This document shows, one piece after another, positions 61,164 through 64,000 of a DNA stretch of 64,000 nt. The DNA comes from Phialocephala subalpina (taxonomy: Eukaryota; Ascomycota; Leotiomycetes; Helotiales; Mollisiaceae), in contig FJOG01000017.1 of assembly GCA_900073065.1 (NCBI GenBank), positions 186,001 through 250,000 of the forward strand, read 5' to 3'. The notes under the pieces were generated by a model that searched no databases, was not told the origin of the DNA, and saw nothing but the letters and a program-made list of their open reading frames with translations. Position numbers and translations under genes: made by a program. Position 1 is the first letter of the stretch; each line of letters starts with the position of its first letter.

Positions 61164-64000
61164 TTACACGCCAAGTGTCTTGCTGAGAGTGAAAGTGACA
61201 GGCTGTCCAGTCATCTTAACCCAGATAGTCAAAGGATCGTGACCAAGTTGCTCGATGGTGAAACCTTGGGTATCCGTCACGCTGGCAGGAACTGTGATCG
61301 GGATGGGCACTGAGCATATGTTGCGAGTTGTGGTGACGGTGACTGCTGAAATGGCGCTGGTTGATGGGTTGACGTCCCAGCTCATTTTTGGCTTGCATGC
61401 ATCTCGGGTCATTCGGTCTCGAAATGAGGCGTTGATCTGGGTCTTGTCAGCTTTGCCATCCAGCTTGGGACTTGGATAGACCTACATCGTCGTGCTTGAG
61501 TGAGACCAAAGGCCAGCTAACGCTGTTAAAATGTTAGCTGGTGCTGCATAAATGATTTGAGAGTAGGGGCACATACAGTCTGATATACTCCCGGACCACA
61601 TATTCATGCCAGACTTCGAGAAGAGAATAAACGGTTGTGACATCGTCAGGCGTGGTGTAGAAGTCAGCATCCTCGTACATCAAGTTTGCTTGATGGAACA
61701 TGAATGGGTCGTGGTGTAGGCCGAGTAAGTGTCGGGTGTTGGTATCTCGCTCAATGCCAAGGATGGTGTACATGTCGCCAACTCCTTTCGAGACATTCTT
61801 CCATTCGGCAACAACACAGTCCGCGTAGTTGCACTAACTTCTGGTAAGCTTGTATTCGAATTTGAGGCAACCCAGACTTGACTTACGTTGTAGTAAATGT
61901 TGGAAGCCCAGCGAGGTGTGATTTGAATACCTGCGTAGCCGTTTGAAGCCACAGTCGACATTAGAGGCCAATGTTCATTGTCCTGTAGCGAAAGTCAGAC
62001 GAAGCGTATACAAAATTACTCAGGCTTTCACTCACCTGATTGAGTAATGGCTTCCTTGTATTATCTCCGACAACATGAACAATGCCTTGCTCATACCAAG
62101 CTCTAAGCGCATCACCGTTGTGCATACCAGTGATAGCAGGAGGAATGATTCCCGTGCTACTGAACTTGTTGGCCTTGGAAATTCCTGACTGATCCAACCA
62201 AGCTTTGTTCCAGGTGAGTTCTCTAACGACATCAAAGTATGTAGAATTGTCCTGATCTTCGTGAGAGAAGGTATGCGAGATATGGGCGAAAGCGTTCAGG
62301 TTGGCAGTGTTTTGCCACCAGACCAGAAGTGCATCCTTCTGAAGACATGCGAGACTGTAGTTTCCGTAAACGATGGATGCATTTACCGGCCAGATGCTTG
62401 AGCCTGAGCCCAGAGGCTTTGCGAATTCCAGTGGAGTATCGATTTGATCCGAGTACTCGACTGCTTCCGTTAGAGGTTTGGTCTGATGGGGAGTATATTT
62501 CTCTCTTGTCAAGATGTGACAGAGGCTGATAATCAAAAATATGAGATTACCTACTCGGACCTGGATTACAAACCTTATCGCTGCCGGACTTGTCCGCTGC
62601 CTGTGAAAGATGGGTTAATGACCCTGTCATGTGAGATCCAGGTGGCTTACCTCAATGTTACCGTTGCCATTGTGCCCAATTTCCATGAACCAATTACTAC
62701 CTGTAGGAAGCCTCTTATTGATGCCTGCCATCACAGTGATATGATGAGAAACATCAGCTGCTGAGCAACGGAAATTTTCTCCTGTGTCGAACATCGGTGT
62801 CTCGCTAAAATCCAGTTAGGGAAATACCTCTGGGTTAGATTGAGCAGACATACAGAAACATATCGTCGACTATGGAGTAAGTTAGCTTGGATTTCAAGTG
62901 TGAAGACAATTATCATAAGTTGCGCCTGTTCATGGAGAAGAACGTGCTGGCTAGGGGTAAGAGAAGAGCTAGACGACTGACCTTGGGTGTTTAACATTGC
63001 TCTGCGCCATCCTACAACTATGTTCATTAGCATAATGCCTTGGATAGAGATCAACAATGCTTACACAACCCTCTGGTTCCCCAAGTGATCCACGCATGTT
63101 GGAGGAAATTGGAGGTCAAGGACCAGTCCGTAGCAAACGGGAGGAAGAAGACCATCTAAGACATAATCAGACCTGAAGCCAATTTAAGATATCGAACAAG
63201 ACTTACTTGTTGGCGGCCATCAATGACATTTATCACCGCTGCAGTGGATGTAGTAGTGATGTTTTCAGCTGTAGCTGGGGCGAATTGAGCGATCTCCCAA
63301 GCGATCTTGGGATTGGTGATTTTGGCAGGATAATGATACAATCCCTTAGTGGTGAGTCCAGCGCCGCTACGTTGATTTAGCAAGAGATCAATTTCATGGT
63401 TCAAATAGAGGCAGCTTACACGTTCAGTCCTGCTTGAGGAAAGGAGGTTGCATTGGAGATCGAGATCAACTGCTCGCCAGTACAGCATGCACCGAGTGAT
63501 TGTGTTCCAGTGTCGGCTGACGGAGCAACATCAAGTCTCACCATTCGAACACCAAAGGCTACTTGATAGGAATAGAGTGAGGTCCATTGAGCAGTTGTCA
63601 AAGCGCTTGCGAAACCTTTCGTCCCATAGTTGTAACTGGCTTCCGATAAGACAACAATGAGTCCAAAGTTTCCGTGGGTAGCAGTGTCGTTGAGGCTTGG
63701 TAGAGCTACACCTGCTTGAGGTACGATCAAGACAGTGTAGGGTATTCCTCGATCATTTAGGCCCGAGTATGCCGAATATGCCGAGGCTGTGTCCCGTGCT
63801 ATAACCAAAACCGTACTGTCAACCTTGCCCGAAGTAACTGCTTGTACAGCAGGAACCTTTGCAGTTGTAACGAAGCTGGTGTTGGCGCTGATAGTCAGTT
63901 GAGTCGTTTGGAGAACGCCAAGAGGTACTGGTGAGGCGGCTTGAACAACAGCTTGGTGGTTGAGAACCACATTTTCTGATGCGTGAAAATGAGTGTGATT
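61164..64000 (-). CDS. agd3: Agd3-type N-acetylgalactosamine polysaccharide deacetylase, N-terminus outside the window
   Basis: About twelve exons can be followed: 64000-63420, 63366-63207, 63155-63065, 63017-62982, 62869-62854, 62804-62651, 62600-62574, 62482-62036, 61982-61887, 61833-61577, 61522-61486 and 61442-61164 (minus strand). They total 726 codons plus stop. The joins at 62574/62482 and at 61442 are tentative. The visible N-terminal part reads like the carbohydrate-binding and linker region of Agd3 (VLVIARDTASAYSAYSGLND, LIVPQAGVALP). The deacetylase part has the metal-site Asp pair in DDMF and the HISHTFSHED histidines. Agd3 (family CE18) is a secreted enzyme that partly deacetylates galactosaminogalactan, which makes the polymer cationic and adhesive. 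The gene appears intact. Confidence 0.88.

Noticed and set aside
1..64000. CRISPR arrays, bacterial-style operons, ribosomal RNA genes
   Set aside because: None seen. The window is eukaryotic, and no spaced identical short repeats or rRNA-like sequence was noticed.

Overview
The window is nuclear DNA of a filamentous ascomycete (Pezizomycotina). Genes are split by short GT-AG introns of about 45-125 bp and are not in operons. The contents include an assimilatory nitrite reductase with a C-terminal Rieske domain, an SREBP-type bHLH regulator, a highly reducing polyketide synthase and galactosaminogalactan-type genes. One A+T-rich transposon relic and several C-to-T type stop codons look like repeat-induced mutation. 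I cannot fix the species; a leotiomycete would fit, but that is only an impression. Bases 29889-30443 are an assembly gap.

Left part (1-13.5 kb): the 3' end of a type-B carboxylesterase, then about 3.6 kb without a convincing gene. A sugar-porter gene follows (4349-5797 and 12915-13480). It is a pseudogene: two in-frame stops, and a 7.1-kb insertion bounded by a 5-bp direct repeat (GCATT) whose removal restores the reading frame exactly. The insertion starts with a complete A+T-rich inverted-repeat element and ends with a truncated second copy of the same element. Between them lie about 6 kb of gene fragments and a separate hAT-like MITE with a perfect 8-bp target duplication.

Middle part (13.8-28.7 kb): a small secondary-metabolite cluster. 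It holds an MFS transporter (minus), a BAHD-like acyltransferase (minus) and, divergently transcribed, a 3173-residue highly reducing PKS (KS-AT-DH-MT-ER-KR-ACP) that ends in a carnitine-acyltransferase-like domain. An intron of the acyltransferase and an intron of the disrupted sugar porter are near-copies of each other, about 87% identical from splice site to splice site. This is the signature of an introner-like element and is the most unusual observation here.

Right part (31.6-64 kb): housekeeping and regulatory genes: a hexose transporter (+), nitrite reductase niiA (-), the SREBP homologue srbA (-), and a 2519-residue protein with seven predicted membrane segments and a very long Trp/Ser-rich repeat tail (+). 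After these come a UDP-glucose 4-epimerase (-), a GH114 glycosidase with a frameshift (-) and a partial Agd3-type polysaccharide deacetylase (-). The last three match uge3, ega3 and agd3 of the Aspergillus galactosaminogalactan locus. The sph3 gene is not visible between them, and gtb3 is not in the window.

All exon boundaries were worked out by eye from GT/AG sites, reading frame and family conservation. For each multi-exon gene given with exact joins, the exon lengths sum to a multiple of three.
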